In this document: piece after piece, positions 11,830-23,282 of the stretch
Layout: each line of letters opens with the position of its first letter
Position numbering within the stretch: position 1 is the first letter of the stretch
Source of the DNA: Xestospongia muta
Taxonomy: Eukaryota > Porifera > Demospongiae > Haplosclerida > Petrosiidae
DNA length: 64,000 nt
Assembly: GCA_963693285.1 (NCBI GenBank)
Contig: OY848920.1
Location: 2,617,135-2,681,134 of the forward strand
Direction of reading: 5' to 3'
Notes under the pieces: generated by a model
The model's input: the letters and a program-made list of their open reading frames with translations, nothing else
Told to the model about the DNA's origin: nothing
Databases searched by the model: none
Made by a program: the position numbers and the translations under genes

Positions 11830-14351
11830 GTGACTTAAAATTCTCACTAGTTCTCAAGTATACACTTAATAATACTTTTATTTGTTCATCATTGAATGCA
11901 CAAAATGATGGTGTTCTCGTTAAAGCATTAATAGACAATACTACAGTTATTCCACTTCATTTCTATTATGTAAATGGAAGATCATCAAAACTTAATCGTA
12001 TTCCCACAGTGACCTCCATAAACTCATCATTCCTTAATTTAACATATATTAATACTGCATATAATACTACTACATATGCTACATATACTACATATACTGT
12101 CCCATTTACTGCCTCATCAGCTGTTGGACCATATCTTTAACAATGATCTACTGTTAAATCAAACAGTACGTTTTGCATGGAATCAGACATACAGAGCAAA
12201 ATACACTAATTGTGATGTGTGGGCGTTAGACAACATCAGTATATCACTACAACACAATGGATGTTATCGACAAATATATCAACAAGATTTTAATAATGAG
12301 GAAACTACTTTTTGGGATCTCATTAACTCAAATATTTCATTTAAGTCTAGTCAATGTGATAGTACAAATGGTTGTCTTTATTTTACTGGTGGTCCTAACA
12401 ATGGAACAGTAGCAAGTCGTCAAGCAACGTCCCAAATCTTAGATCTTCAAGTTTTTACACCTGTTACTCTACCGTCTTCACCTACTACTTATAAAGAGAA
12501 TATATGTAGTATTAATGACAATATAATGTAAGTAATGTCTTTATATATCAATAAATACAATATATTACTATCTTCTCAGAATTATAAGTTTCTTACTTCA
12601 ATTAACTCAATTCATTGGACCTGGTCCATGTACTTATACCTCACCTAATGCTATCCTTCTCTCTCTACATACTGAAGATACTTCATCACCTTTGGCATAT
12701 TTTGTACCAGTGGGTAACAAATATTGGCCTTGTTTTAATGGTAGTAGTTTATATAATGTTCCAATATACTCTCCTAGTAGTACTGAGAATACATTAATTA
12801 CAACATGTCTACATAATAATATCAGTGAATTCTCATTGAGTTGGATACAAGAGAACTATACTATTAATAAAGATATCTGGAGTCTTAGTCAAGTCAATAT
12901 AACATTGGAACAATATGAGTTATGTTATAAAAGTGAGTGAGTAGTAACTCTTTATATTATATTATAATTATATCTTTTTAGATCTTGGAGTCTTTATAAT
13001 GGTAATATATCACAATCATTATGTACTAATAACAGTACATTGATGCTTGATAATGGAAATGGGTCATCACCACGTATTACTAATCTTTCTCTCTCCTATT
13101 CATTGTGACATATTGTCAACTACTGTAGCAACTTCTAGTATAGAACCCTCAATAACTAGTATAACTAGTATAACCAGTATGACCAGCACTGATGTTATAA
13201 CTACACCATCTCCAAGTCCTATAAATTGTTCTACTGATGGTATATGGCCAGAGACACTACCAGGTTATAATGTCACTGGTTTTTACTGTTACAAAGGAAC
13301 TGTTAATGGTAAATGATAAATTCTTTATACATTATAATCCTCTCTAACAGGTACCAGACTATGTAAACAAGATGAAAACTGGGATGATAATATTTATTGT
13401 TTTACTAGTAAACAATTTAATACTGTATTATCAAAGGTATATAGCACTAATATGATTTGTAATATCATCCCTTAGTCTATTACATATAAAGATAAATAGT
13501 TCTTCTCTAATGGCTTTGGAAATATTAAGTGAAAATAATGAAGATATAACAGTTGATCAAACCATTTTCTTATTGTCTACTATTGTTAATAACCGGTTAA
13601 ACCAGTCATCAGAACCTGTTTCAATTAATTTCACTATGGTATGCATAATATAATATAATTAATTACAATTTATGATATAGTTATAGTACTTTAATAATGT
13701 TATTGTTAATGTACTGAGAAACAAGACCATTCCTACTAATCAGGTTAAATTATAATTGGTTGCTGGATAATTACATTACTAATTACAGGATAAGAGGCGA
13801 TCTATTGGTAGTCAACTCCTCTTAACGTTAGATACATTTGCACTATATCTTTATAACACTATGGGACTACAGATGATAAGAGATTTTATTGGTAGGTATA
13901 TATATATGCGTATATATTAGTTGTTTACTCTGTCTTTCCTATATATGTAGCATTCACTGTTAAAGAGATTACAACTATAAATGGTCCAATTCAAGCAATA
14001 TCTGTTAATTATAATTCTATTATATTACCTTCTGATATATTTGATAATCTACCAGTTAAAATAGCTTCATTTTACCACCAAAAGCTATCAAGATGGTTAC
14101 CTCCTCATCATCCTAATCAATCTATCATATCTCCAGTTCTCTCCTCTACTAATTGTACAGATTGTTCTATAAGAGATCTGACTACACCAGTTAATATCAT
14201 CTTTAACCTATCTAGTCAACAGGTATAACAAGACATGCTCTGTTGTCATAGCAACAATATCTCTTCTTTCTCTACACAGATATCAAGTACTGATAATTTA
14301 TCTTGTGTATATTGGAAGTTTAAATTGTACATAGAACTCTTAGTAATATGT

Positions 14352-14561
14352 AATCTGAATTGCATTGAGGCACCACATCTGGAAAACATTTGTGATGTGA
14401 TTTATGAAAAAACTACCACTGTTAAATCATCTCAAAAACAGTTTTGTATATATACAGCTGCTATATATACGTAACTGTACATGTAAACTACATATATATG
14501 TAGAAAACTATTTTCTGAGGAGTTTATTTTGACAAAAGTGGTTCCTTATTGCAATTCAGGT
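14352..14561. mobile_element. Foldback MITE, family I, in intron 10 of copy B
   Basis: A diverged copy of the intron 10 element: left arm starts AATCTGAATTGC, right arm ends GCAATTCAGGT, with an inner CAAAAACAGTTTTGT stretch. Same position as in A, C, D, E and F. Confidence 0.6.
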
Positions 14562-16896
14562 TACATTTATTGAGTGTATTATAATTCCTATTAGATCTGA
14601 TATAACATTACCAAGTGGTGAGTGGAACTCTAATGGGTGTAGTCTTATTAGTCAAGAAGGCTCAACAGTAACATGTCAATGTAATCATCTAACACACTTT
14701 GCTATTCTACTTAGTCCAGGAGTACTAGTATGTCAGCCTGTCTATCTGTATATATATAACTGTCCATTTTATAGGTTAGTGACAAAGATCATATGATCCT
14801 TCAAACAATAGGTGTTGTGTTAATACCTATCTCTTTGATATGTATGTTACTGACAATATTGACCTATCTTTGTATGAGGTAAGACTTACACACGCGTATG
14901 CATATATCACTGATTATATATGTGTCCATAGATCACTGTGGAATATGGGAAACTATATTCATGTTATGCTTTGTAGTAATTTATTGATAGCACAACTCTT
15001 GTTTGTAGTGGGTATTGAACAAACCAAGTATTGGGTATGTGGTTATGTGAATTTCATATGTTATTATTATTGTTGTGTATTATATATAGTTTGTATGTTC
15101 AGCAATAGCTGTAGTACTACAGTACATGTTTCTAGTGACATTTATGTGGATGTTAATGGAGGGTGTGGTCTTATACATTGCTTTGGTTAGGGTCTTTGTC
15201 ATGCACCCTAAGCAATACATAATGTGTTTTACACTACTCAGTTATGGTCTGTTGATTATATTTATTGATGTATTAATTGTTAATATACTTATTAGGTATT
15301 CCTGGAATATATATGTTGATTATAATACCTATTGGGTATCTTGTTGGTACTGATAAAAACCACACCCACTACTTGTTATATGATAATGAAAAGCTGGTTG
15401 CGTCAGTAGTAATGTTGTAATAAGTTAATGATATTTTTATTAATTTTTTAGATGTTGGCTAAATTATGAGAGTGGATTTATATGGACATTTATTGTACCA
15501 GTTATCCTAATATTTCTAGTAATTTCAATGGGTAGATGGATTGATGATAACATTATGACACTTTTCAGGTCAATATTGCATTCCTCATTATGGCTATTGT
15601 GATGATAAGAAGACATCAAAAACATCAAATACATAAAGATAAAACTGCTAATGTCAAGTAAGACAAACTAATTTTCTTATTTATCAATTTCCCTACAGAC
15701 AATTAATAAAAGCTTCTATATCACTTACTATAGTGATGGGTATTGGATGGCTAGCTAATGTTCTTTTCTTTACTGACAAATTACTCTTTATTGCATATAT
15801 AATGACAGTCTTTATTGCTGGTCAAGGTATTGTTATCTTTATACTTTATGTTCCTCTCTCTAAACCTGTAAGTCTATTATCATTACTAGTGGGTATAAAT
15901 GTCACACATACAAACACACACACACACATACACACAGGTTAGAGAGGCATACTCAAAATGGTCGTATAATAAAAAGAGAAAATCTCAATTTTTCAACAAA
16001 ATATATTTCACTAAATCACCGTCGATACAGACATCAGTCAGTTGCAATAATTTCATTATTGTCGCATTTTATTTTCTGACAGAATAATGTTAAAAAGTCT
16101 GAAATTTCAGTTTCTGCTGTTAATAACTCTGGACAATATACTCTAACAACATTTGATGGTATGTTTATATAATATGTACGGCAAGTATAAATCTAATGTT
16201 CAATGTTAGAGAGTACATCAGATACTTTGAAGAAATTAAAGAATACTGAACAAAGTAATGAAACTGAGCTGGCTATGTAAATATTGTGTTCCAATGAAAT
16301 AGCTGAGATTGTATGTTAGTTTTAAATTAATTACAGCCAATAAATCTTGACATTCATAATATCAAAATATAGTAATGTATTGTGGTTTTTGTAGTTACCT
16401 GATTAATGTTCATTAATATTAATCATTAATATTAATTTTTAATGATTCATTAATATTATTTTTATTGTATAATTAATCTTAATTTTAGTTGCTATACTAT
16501 ACAATTTTACCGAATATATTCACTGAAAATTTACTAAAAAGTAATGGTTGTATGGACATCCCTACATAGTAACCAAACTATCAAAGGAATAGTTCTTTAT
16601 TGTGATAGATATATCAGAATTTAAGGCAAACATTACTATAACTAATCTAAAATAAAAGGCTATAATATCTTAGTAAATAAATTATAGGTAGTTTTAATTA
16701 AGAGGAGAAGCACAACTGTCTGTTATTGAGCAACTCCATAACACAATAGGAAAATGCTAATAAAAATCTCACACTTAAAAATCTTTTAACACTAGTTATT
16801 AAAGCTTTTCTTGTATACACTTCTTTTAGTGAAGACTTTTAAAGTTTAAAAAGACTATTGCAATTTTTAACCATGTCCACCTCATATCCCTCAAAT

Positions 16897-16993
16897 AGAT
16901 GGATGGATGAATGGTAAAATGGATGGATGGACAGATGAATGGGTGGATAGATAGATGGATGGATGGACAGACAGATAGATGAATAGATGGATT
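16897..16993. repeat. Imperfect (GGAT)n/(GATA)n microsatellite
   Basis: About 97 bases of tetranucleotide repeats (GGAT, GATG, GATA, GACA) with interruptions. Shorter versions occur near 4745-4790 and 49735-49775 downstream of other copies. Confidence 0.85.
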
Positions 16994-17269
16994 TTCATGT
17001 AATATTTAGAATTAATATATGGACGTAGATGCAGTGCTTTTAATTGTAGCACTAACATATGCAACATATCAATATATGCATATTTACAGCAGGAAAATAT
17101 TTTATAAATCTATTAACCTATTCAACTTCTAATATATTTGTCTATTTGTCTCTTGTTAATCCAAATCGTTTTGTACTCAGTTAGTACAATGCTAATATCT
17201 TCTGGACATGTTAATGCAAAGAATAGCAGAATTTCAAGATCTCTTGAGAGATACACAATATAACTAAAT

Positions 17270-17489
17270 ATTTATTATGTGTGACGTCAGATTTTCATCT
17301 TAATATACTTATGAGGAAATATATGTAATAATGACGTTATTACAAGGAAGTTATGAGTTTAATAATTTGTTGTTGACTATATATGACGTGTATCTTCATT
17401 TTCGTTGTCGTAAAGTTATTGAGTGGGGATAGCAGATATTACTTAGTCAATTGACACTAATCTACATTCTTGAGGTTAGTGTGCCAGTC
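17270..17489 (+). promoter_or_regulatory. Upstream block of gene C with a CRE-like palindrome
   Basis: Contains a full TGACGTCA (17282-17289), which is the CREB/ATF consensus site, about 200 bases before the start codon, followed by a TGACGTT half-site and ACAAGGAAGTTATGAG with an ETS-like GGAAGT core (about 17344-17358). The full palindrome is shared with gene E but not with B, D, F or G. Function is inferred from the motif and its position only. Confidence 0.45.
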
Positions 17490-17614
17490 ATGTTTACTAC
17501 TGTGTGGCTCTGTGTCATGTCTCTTATTTATCTCTCAACTAAAGCTGGAGATGTAAAAATGTAAGTTATATACAGGCGCTGATAACTCTCTCTGTCTCTG
17601 TCTCTCTGTCTCTG

Positions 17615-17669
<55 letters not shown>

Positions 17670-20600
17670 AGCAACTTACAATTCTCACTAGTTCTTCAGT
17701 ATACATACCCACCTAGTAATGACTCATGTTATAAATTAAATGTACCAAATGAAGGTGTTCTCATTAAAGCATTAATAGACAATACTACAGTTGTTCCACT
17801 TCATTTATATTATGTAAATGGAACTGAAGATAATCACAATCGTAAACATATTCCCACAGTGACCTTCATTAACTCATCATTCCTTAATTTAACATATAAT
17901 GATACTGCATATAATACTACTACATATGCTACATATACTACATATACTGTCCCATTTACTAACTCATCAGCTGTTGGACCATATCTTTATAACATTACCA
18001 TTAACAATGATCTACTGTTAAATCAAACAGTACGTTTTGCATGGAATCAGACATACAGAGCACCTCGTGCTAATTGTGATGTGTGGGCGTTAGACAATAT
18101 CAGTATATCTTTACAACACAATGGATGTTATCGACAAATATATCAACAAGATTTTAACAATGGGGGAATTCCTGATTGGGGTCTCATTAACTCAACTGTC
18201 TCATTTAACTTTAACCAATGTGATAGTTCAAGTGGCTGTCTTCATTTTACTAGTGGTCCTGACTATAGAACAGTAGCAAGTCGTCAGGCGACATCTCCAA
18301 TGTTAGATCTTCAAGTTATTACACCTGTTACTCTACCATCTTCACCTACTACTTATAAAGAAAATATATGTAATAGTGAGGAAAATATAATGTAAGAAAT
18401 GTATTTATGTATCAATAAATACAATATATTACTATCTTCTCAGAATTATAAGTTTCTTACTTCAATTAACTCAATTCATTGGACCTGGTCCATGTACTGA
18501 TAACTCACCTAATGCTATTCTTCTCTCTCTACATACTGAAGATACCTCATCACCTTTGGCATATTTTGTACCAGTGGGTAACAAATTTTGGTCTAATTTT
18601 AATGGTAGTAGTTTATATAATGTTCCAATATACTCTCCTAGTAGTACACAGAACACATTAATTACAACATGTCTTAATTATAATATCAGACAATTCTTAT
18701 TTAGTTGGATACAAGAGAACTATACTATTAATAAAGATATCTGGAGTCTTAGTCAAGTCAATATAACATTGGAACAATATGATTTATGCTATAAAAATGA
18801 GTGAGTAGTAACACTTTATATTATATTATAATTATATCTTTTTAGATCTTGGAGTCTTTATAATGGTAATATATCACAATCATTATGTACTAATAACAGT
18901 ACTTTGACGTTTAATATTGGAAATGGGTCATCACCACGTAGTGCTAATTTTTCTCTCTCCAATCATTGTGACATATCATCAACTACTGTAGCAACCTCTA
19001 GTATTGAACCCTCAGTAACTAGTATAACCAGTATGACCAGTATGACGAGCACTGATGTTGTGACTACACCATCTCCAAGTCCTATAAATTGTTCTACTGA
19101 TGGCATATGGCCAGAGACACTACCAGGTTATAATGTCACAGGTTTATACTGTTATAAAGGAACTGTTAATGGTAAATGATAAATTCTTCTTACATTATAA
19201 TCCTCTCTAACAGGTACCAGACTATGTAAACAAGATGGAAACTGGGATGATAATATTTATTGTTTTACTAGTGAACAATTTAAAACTGTTTTATCAAAAG
19301 TATAGTACTAATATAATTTGTAATAAATATCCTCTCTTACTTTATTACATACACAGATAAATAGTTCTTCTCTAATAGCATTGGAAATATTAAGTAAAAA
19401 TAATGAAGCTATACCAGTTGATCAAACCATTTTCTTATTGTCTACTATTGTTAATAACCAGTTAATCCAGTCATCAGAACCTGTTTCTATTGATTTCACA
19501 AAGGTATGTACAATATAATGTGATTGATTACAATTTATGATATTTTAAAAGTATTTTAATAATGTTATTGTTAATGTACTGAGAAACAAGACCATTCCTA
19601 ATAATGAGGTAAATTTATAATTGATTACTAAATAATTACGTTAATAATTGCAGGATAAGAGGCGATCTATTGGTAGTCAACTCCTCCTAACATTAGATCT
19701 ATTTTTACTATATCTTTATAATACTACAACACTACAGATGAGAGGAGATTCTATTGGTAGATGTATATATACATTAAATGCTTACTTCATGTCTCTCTTG
19801 TATGTATAGCATTTATTGTTAAAGAGATTACAACTATAACTGGTCCAATTCAAGCAATATCTGTTTATAATAATTCTATTACATTACCTCCTGATATATT
19901 TGATAATCTACCAGTTAAAATAGCTTCATTTTACTACCAAAACTTATCAAGATGGTTACCTCCTCATCATCCTAATCAATCTATCATATCTCCAGTTCTC
20001 TCTTCTACTAATTGTACAGATTGTTCTATAACAGATCTGACTACACCAGTTAACATAGTGTTTAACCTGTCTAGTCAACAGGTATAACAAGACTTGCTCT
20101 GTTATCATAGCTACAATATCTGTTCTTTCTTTACACAGATATCAAGTACTGATAATTTATCTTGTGTTTATTGGAAGTTTAAATTGTACATAATATGTGA
20201 CCTGAATTGCAAAAAGGGACAACTTCTAGCAAGACATTTGTGATATGATTTATGACTATATACTGTTAAAACATATACTATATACTGTTAAAACATATCA
20301 AAAACAGTCTTGTAACATACAGCTGCTATATATACATAACTTTTCATGTAAACTGCATTTGTATACTGTTTTTCATAAATCATGTCACATACATTTTGAC
20401 GGAAATGGTTCCTTATTGCAAATCAGGTTTCATATATCAAATGAATTATATCTCCTATTAGATCTGATATAACATTACCAAGTGGTGAGTGGGACACTAA
20501 TGGGTGTGGTCTTATTAGTCAAGAGAATTCAACAGTAACATGTCAATATGATCATCTAACACACTTTGCTATTCTACTTAGTCCAGGAGTACCAGTATGT

Positions 20601-22143
20601 CTGTTTGTATGTCTGTATATATAACTGTCCATTTTATAGGTTAGTGACAAAGACCGTAAGATCCTTCAAACAATAGGTGTTGTGTTAATACCTATCTCTT
20701 TGATTTGTATGTTACTGACAATATTGACCTATCTTTGTATGAGGTATGATGCACACTCATATTGCTGATAAAATTTATGTCCATAGATCACTGTGGAATA
20801 TGAGGAACTATATTCATGTTATGTTATGTAGTAATTTATTGATAGCACAACTCTTGTTTATAGTGGGTATTGAACAAACCAAGTATTGGGTATGTGGTTA
20901 TGTGAATTTCATGTGATTATTATTGGTGTGTATTATATATAGTTTATATGTTCAGCAATAGCTGTAGTACTGCAGTACATGTTTCTAGTGACATTTATGT
21001 GGATGTTAATGGAGGGTGTGGTCTTATACATTGCTTTGGTTAGGGTCTTTGTCATGCACTCTAAACGCTACATAATGTGTTTTACACTACTGAGTTATGG
21101 TCTGTTAATTATATTCATTGATGTATTAATTATTTTGATAATTATTAGGTATTCCTGGAATATATATGTTGATTATAGTACCCATTGGGTATCTTGTTGG
21201 TAATGATAAAAACCATACTTACTACTTGTTCTATGAAAATGAACAACTGGTTGCGTGAGTAATAAAGTCACAATAACTAAATGATGATGATATTTGTTAA
21301 TTTTATAGATGTTGGTTAAATTATGAGAGTGGATTTATTTGGACATTTATTGTACCAGTTGTCTTAATCCTTCTAGTAATTTTAATGAATAAATAGATTG
21401 ATGATATACATAATGACATTTTTCAGGTCAATGTTGGGTTCTTCATCATGTCTATTGTGATAATAAGAAAACATCAAAAACGTCAATTACATAAAGATAA
21501 AACTGCTAATGTCAAGTATGATATATTTATTTATTGTTTGTCAATTTCATTTCTGCAGACAATGGATAAAAGCTTCTATATCACTTACTATAGTGATGGG
21601 TATAGGATGGCTAGCTAATGTTCTTTTCTTTACTGACAAATTACTCTTTATTGCATATATAATGACAGTCTTTATTGCTGGTCAAGGTATTATTATCTTT
21701 ATACTTTATGTTCCTCTCTCTAAACATGTAAGTCTAATTATCATTACTAGTGGATATAAATGTCATACACACAGGTAAGAGAGGCATACTCAAAATGGTG
21801 GTATAATAAAAAAATGAATTGTCAATGTTTCACCAAAATATATTTCACTAAATCAACCTCATTGCAGATATCAGTGAGTTACAATAACGTTATTATCCTC
21901 ACATTTTATTTTTTACAGAATAATGTTAAAAAGTCTGAAAAATCAGTTCCTGCTGTCAATAACTCTGCACAACATACTCTAGGAACATTTGATGGTATGT
22001 TTATATAATATGTACAGGTGATATTGATCTATTGTTCAATGTTAGAGAGTGCATCACATATTTGGAGGAATTTAAAAAACACTGAACAAAGTTATGAAAA
22101 TGAGCTGAGCATATTAAATAAAGGAGTTGAGATTGTGTCTTAG
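17490..22143 (+). CDS. Adhesion GPCR with Reelin-like ectodomain, copy C (complete, open)
   Basis: Exons: 17490-17560, 17672-18391, 18444-18800, 18846-19171, 19214-19299, 19357-19503, 19552-19608, 19654-19756, 19810-20081, 20139-20185, 20462-20594, 20640-20743, 20787-20889, 20943-21148, 21309-21375, 21427-21515, 21559-21727, 21775-21873, 21919-21994, 22046-22143. They sum to 3330 bases, 1109 residues and a stop. Layout by residue: signal peptide 1-19; Reelin-like module 1 to about 200 (VRFAWNQ, WALDNISI); module 2 about 205-380 (GCLHF, SWIQ, DIWSLSQVNI); Ser/Thr stalk about 420-450; hormone-receptor-like Cys module about 455-505 (C..W..PGYNVTG..C, RLC, GNW); GAIN about 520-770; TM1-TM7 about 775-1015; tail to 1109. 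The GPS reads CQYDHLTHF, so a cysteine that A, B, D, E and F keep is Tyr. The acceptor of exon 7 is AAAAG rather than TATAG. AATAAA at 22163-22168. It is probably a cleaved surface receptor of unknown ligand. Confidence 0.88.
17617..17662 (+). repeat. (CT)n microsatellite in intron 1 of copy C
   Basis: CT tract, preceded by CTGTCTCT-type imperfect units from about 17586, that serves as the pyrimidine tract before exon 2. Confidence 0.85.
20200..20428. mobile_element. Foldback MITE, family I, in intron 10 of copy C
   Basis: Arms ACCTGAATTGCAAAAAGGGA and GCAAATCAGGT are inverted. The CTATATACTGTTAAAACATA unit is tandemly doubled here (about 20264-20300), unlike in A and E. Confidence 0.65.
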
Positions 22144-22966
22144 TTTTGAATTACTGACAGTCAATAAATCATAACATCCATAATATCAAAATGTAGTAAT
22201 ATATTGTGGTTTTTGTAGTTACCTGGTAACCATGTCATTAATATTATTTTTTATTGTAAAACTCAATCCTAATTTTCGTTGCCTATACTATACAATTTCA
22301 CCAAATATATTCACTGAAAATGTACATACTAAATTATTGATTGACTTTATGAATTCAAATTAATTGCCGTGACTTAGTCATAATTATGTTAAATTTAAAT
22401 AGGTGTAGTTACTAGTTGCTTTAAAGTATGTTATTGAGCAACTCCATCTCACAAAAGGAAAATGCTAATAAAAATAATATGAAATTAAAAACCTTTTAAC
22501 ACTAGTTACATCAGCTTTGGTTATACACACTCCTTTTATTTAAGACTTTTAAAGTCGAAAAGGACTATTGCATGACCATTTCATTACCACACATAGACAG
22601 ATAAATAGATACATGGATGAATTGATGGATATATATTTTAATAATAAGGTATGTAGGTAGGTCCAGTGGTTGTAATTGCAGTACTAACATATGTAACATA
22701 TCAAAAATAGACATAAATGTTTATATGCATGTTTACAGTAGGGAAATATTATATGCATCTATAAACATATTCAACTTCTAATATATATCTCTACTTGTCT
22801 CTTGTTAGTCTAAATCTTTTAGTACTCAGTTAGTATATACAATGATATATATTACAATGTATATATATTTGATAATAGGAGACTCAAAATACATTACTTA
22901 TTAATGTCACAGTGGCTGTATCAGGGTCAGATACAAACTTTAATTATAATTGTTTTAATTTAATGT

Positions 22967-22970
<4 letters not shown>

Positions 22971-23022
<52 letters not shown>
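22971..23022. repeat. (TA)n microsatellite
   Basis: About 52 bases of TA, at the same place as 5126-5162 in spacer A-B. Confidence 0.95.
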
Positions 23023-23025
<3 letters not shown>

Positions 23026-23052
23026 ACTATGAACCATCATGGACTATATGAG

Positions 23053-23282
23053 ACCTGATTTGCAAAAAGGAACCACTTCCCACAAAACATTTATGACCTG
23101 ATTTGTGAAGAACACACTGTTAAAACATTTCAAAAAACAGTTTTGTATACATACAGTTGCTATATATTCATGACCATTCTATAAGTATGCAAAACTGTTT
23201 TTTGATATGTTTTAACAGTGGTTTTTTCCCAAATCAGGTCACAAATGTTTTGACAGAAGTGGTCCCTTTTTGCAAATCAGGT
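23053..23282. mobile_element. Foldback MITE, family I, in spacer C-D
   Basis: Collinear copy of 5193-5422: starts ACCTGATTTGCAAAAAGGAA and ends GCAAATCAGGT, with inner CAAAAAACAGTTTTG and CAAAACTGTTTTTTG arms. Confidence 0.75.

Larger units (their letters stand above)
11680..16280 (+). pseudogene. Adhesion GPCR with Reelin-like ectodomain, copy B (disrupted)
   Basis: Exons: 11680-11750, 11831-12527, 12580-12936, 12982-13308, 13351-13436, 13492-13638, 13687-13743, 13789-13891, 13951-14222, 14280-14326, 14595-14727, 14775-14878, 14932-15034, 15090-15295, 15452-15518, 15569-15657, 15699-15867, 15938-16036, 16083-16158, 16210-16280. The start is chosen at an ATG that opens a signal peptide (MFTAVWLCVTSLIYLSTKV), shared by all copies. 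Two breaks: a 14-bp deletion in exon 2 near 12138, giving a stop at once, and one extra T in exon 4 (about 13100), giving TGA. The lengths confirm both: exon 2 is 14 bases shorter than in D after correcting D, and exon 4 is 327 against 326. The seven-membrane part is open. B, D and F share a C-terminus ending ETELAM or ETELSM. AATAAA at 16339-16344. Confidence 0.85.
16281..17489. other. Short spacer B-C
   Basis: No gene. It holds the polyadenylation region of B, an ATTAATATTAATCATTAAT-type AT tract (about 16405-16470), a GGAT/GATA microsatellite (16897-16993) and the upstream block of C with a CRE-like palindrome (17282-17289). It lacks the MITEs and duplicated blocks of the long spacers. Confidence 0.7.

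Noticed and set aside
14840..15190. Plus-strand frame of 116 codons across exons 12-14 of copy B
   Set aside because: It crosses introns and reads the receptor exons in a wrong frame; the true frame gives the membrane segments.
16405..16470. ATTAATATTAAT tract as a possible origin or attachment site
   Set aside because: Simple AT-rich palindromic repeat in a eukaryotic spacer; no further support.
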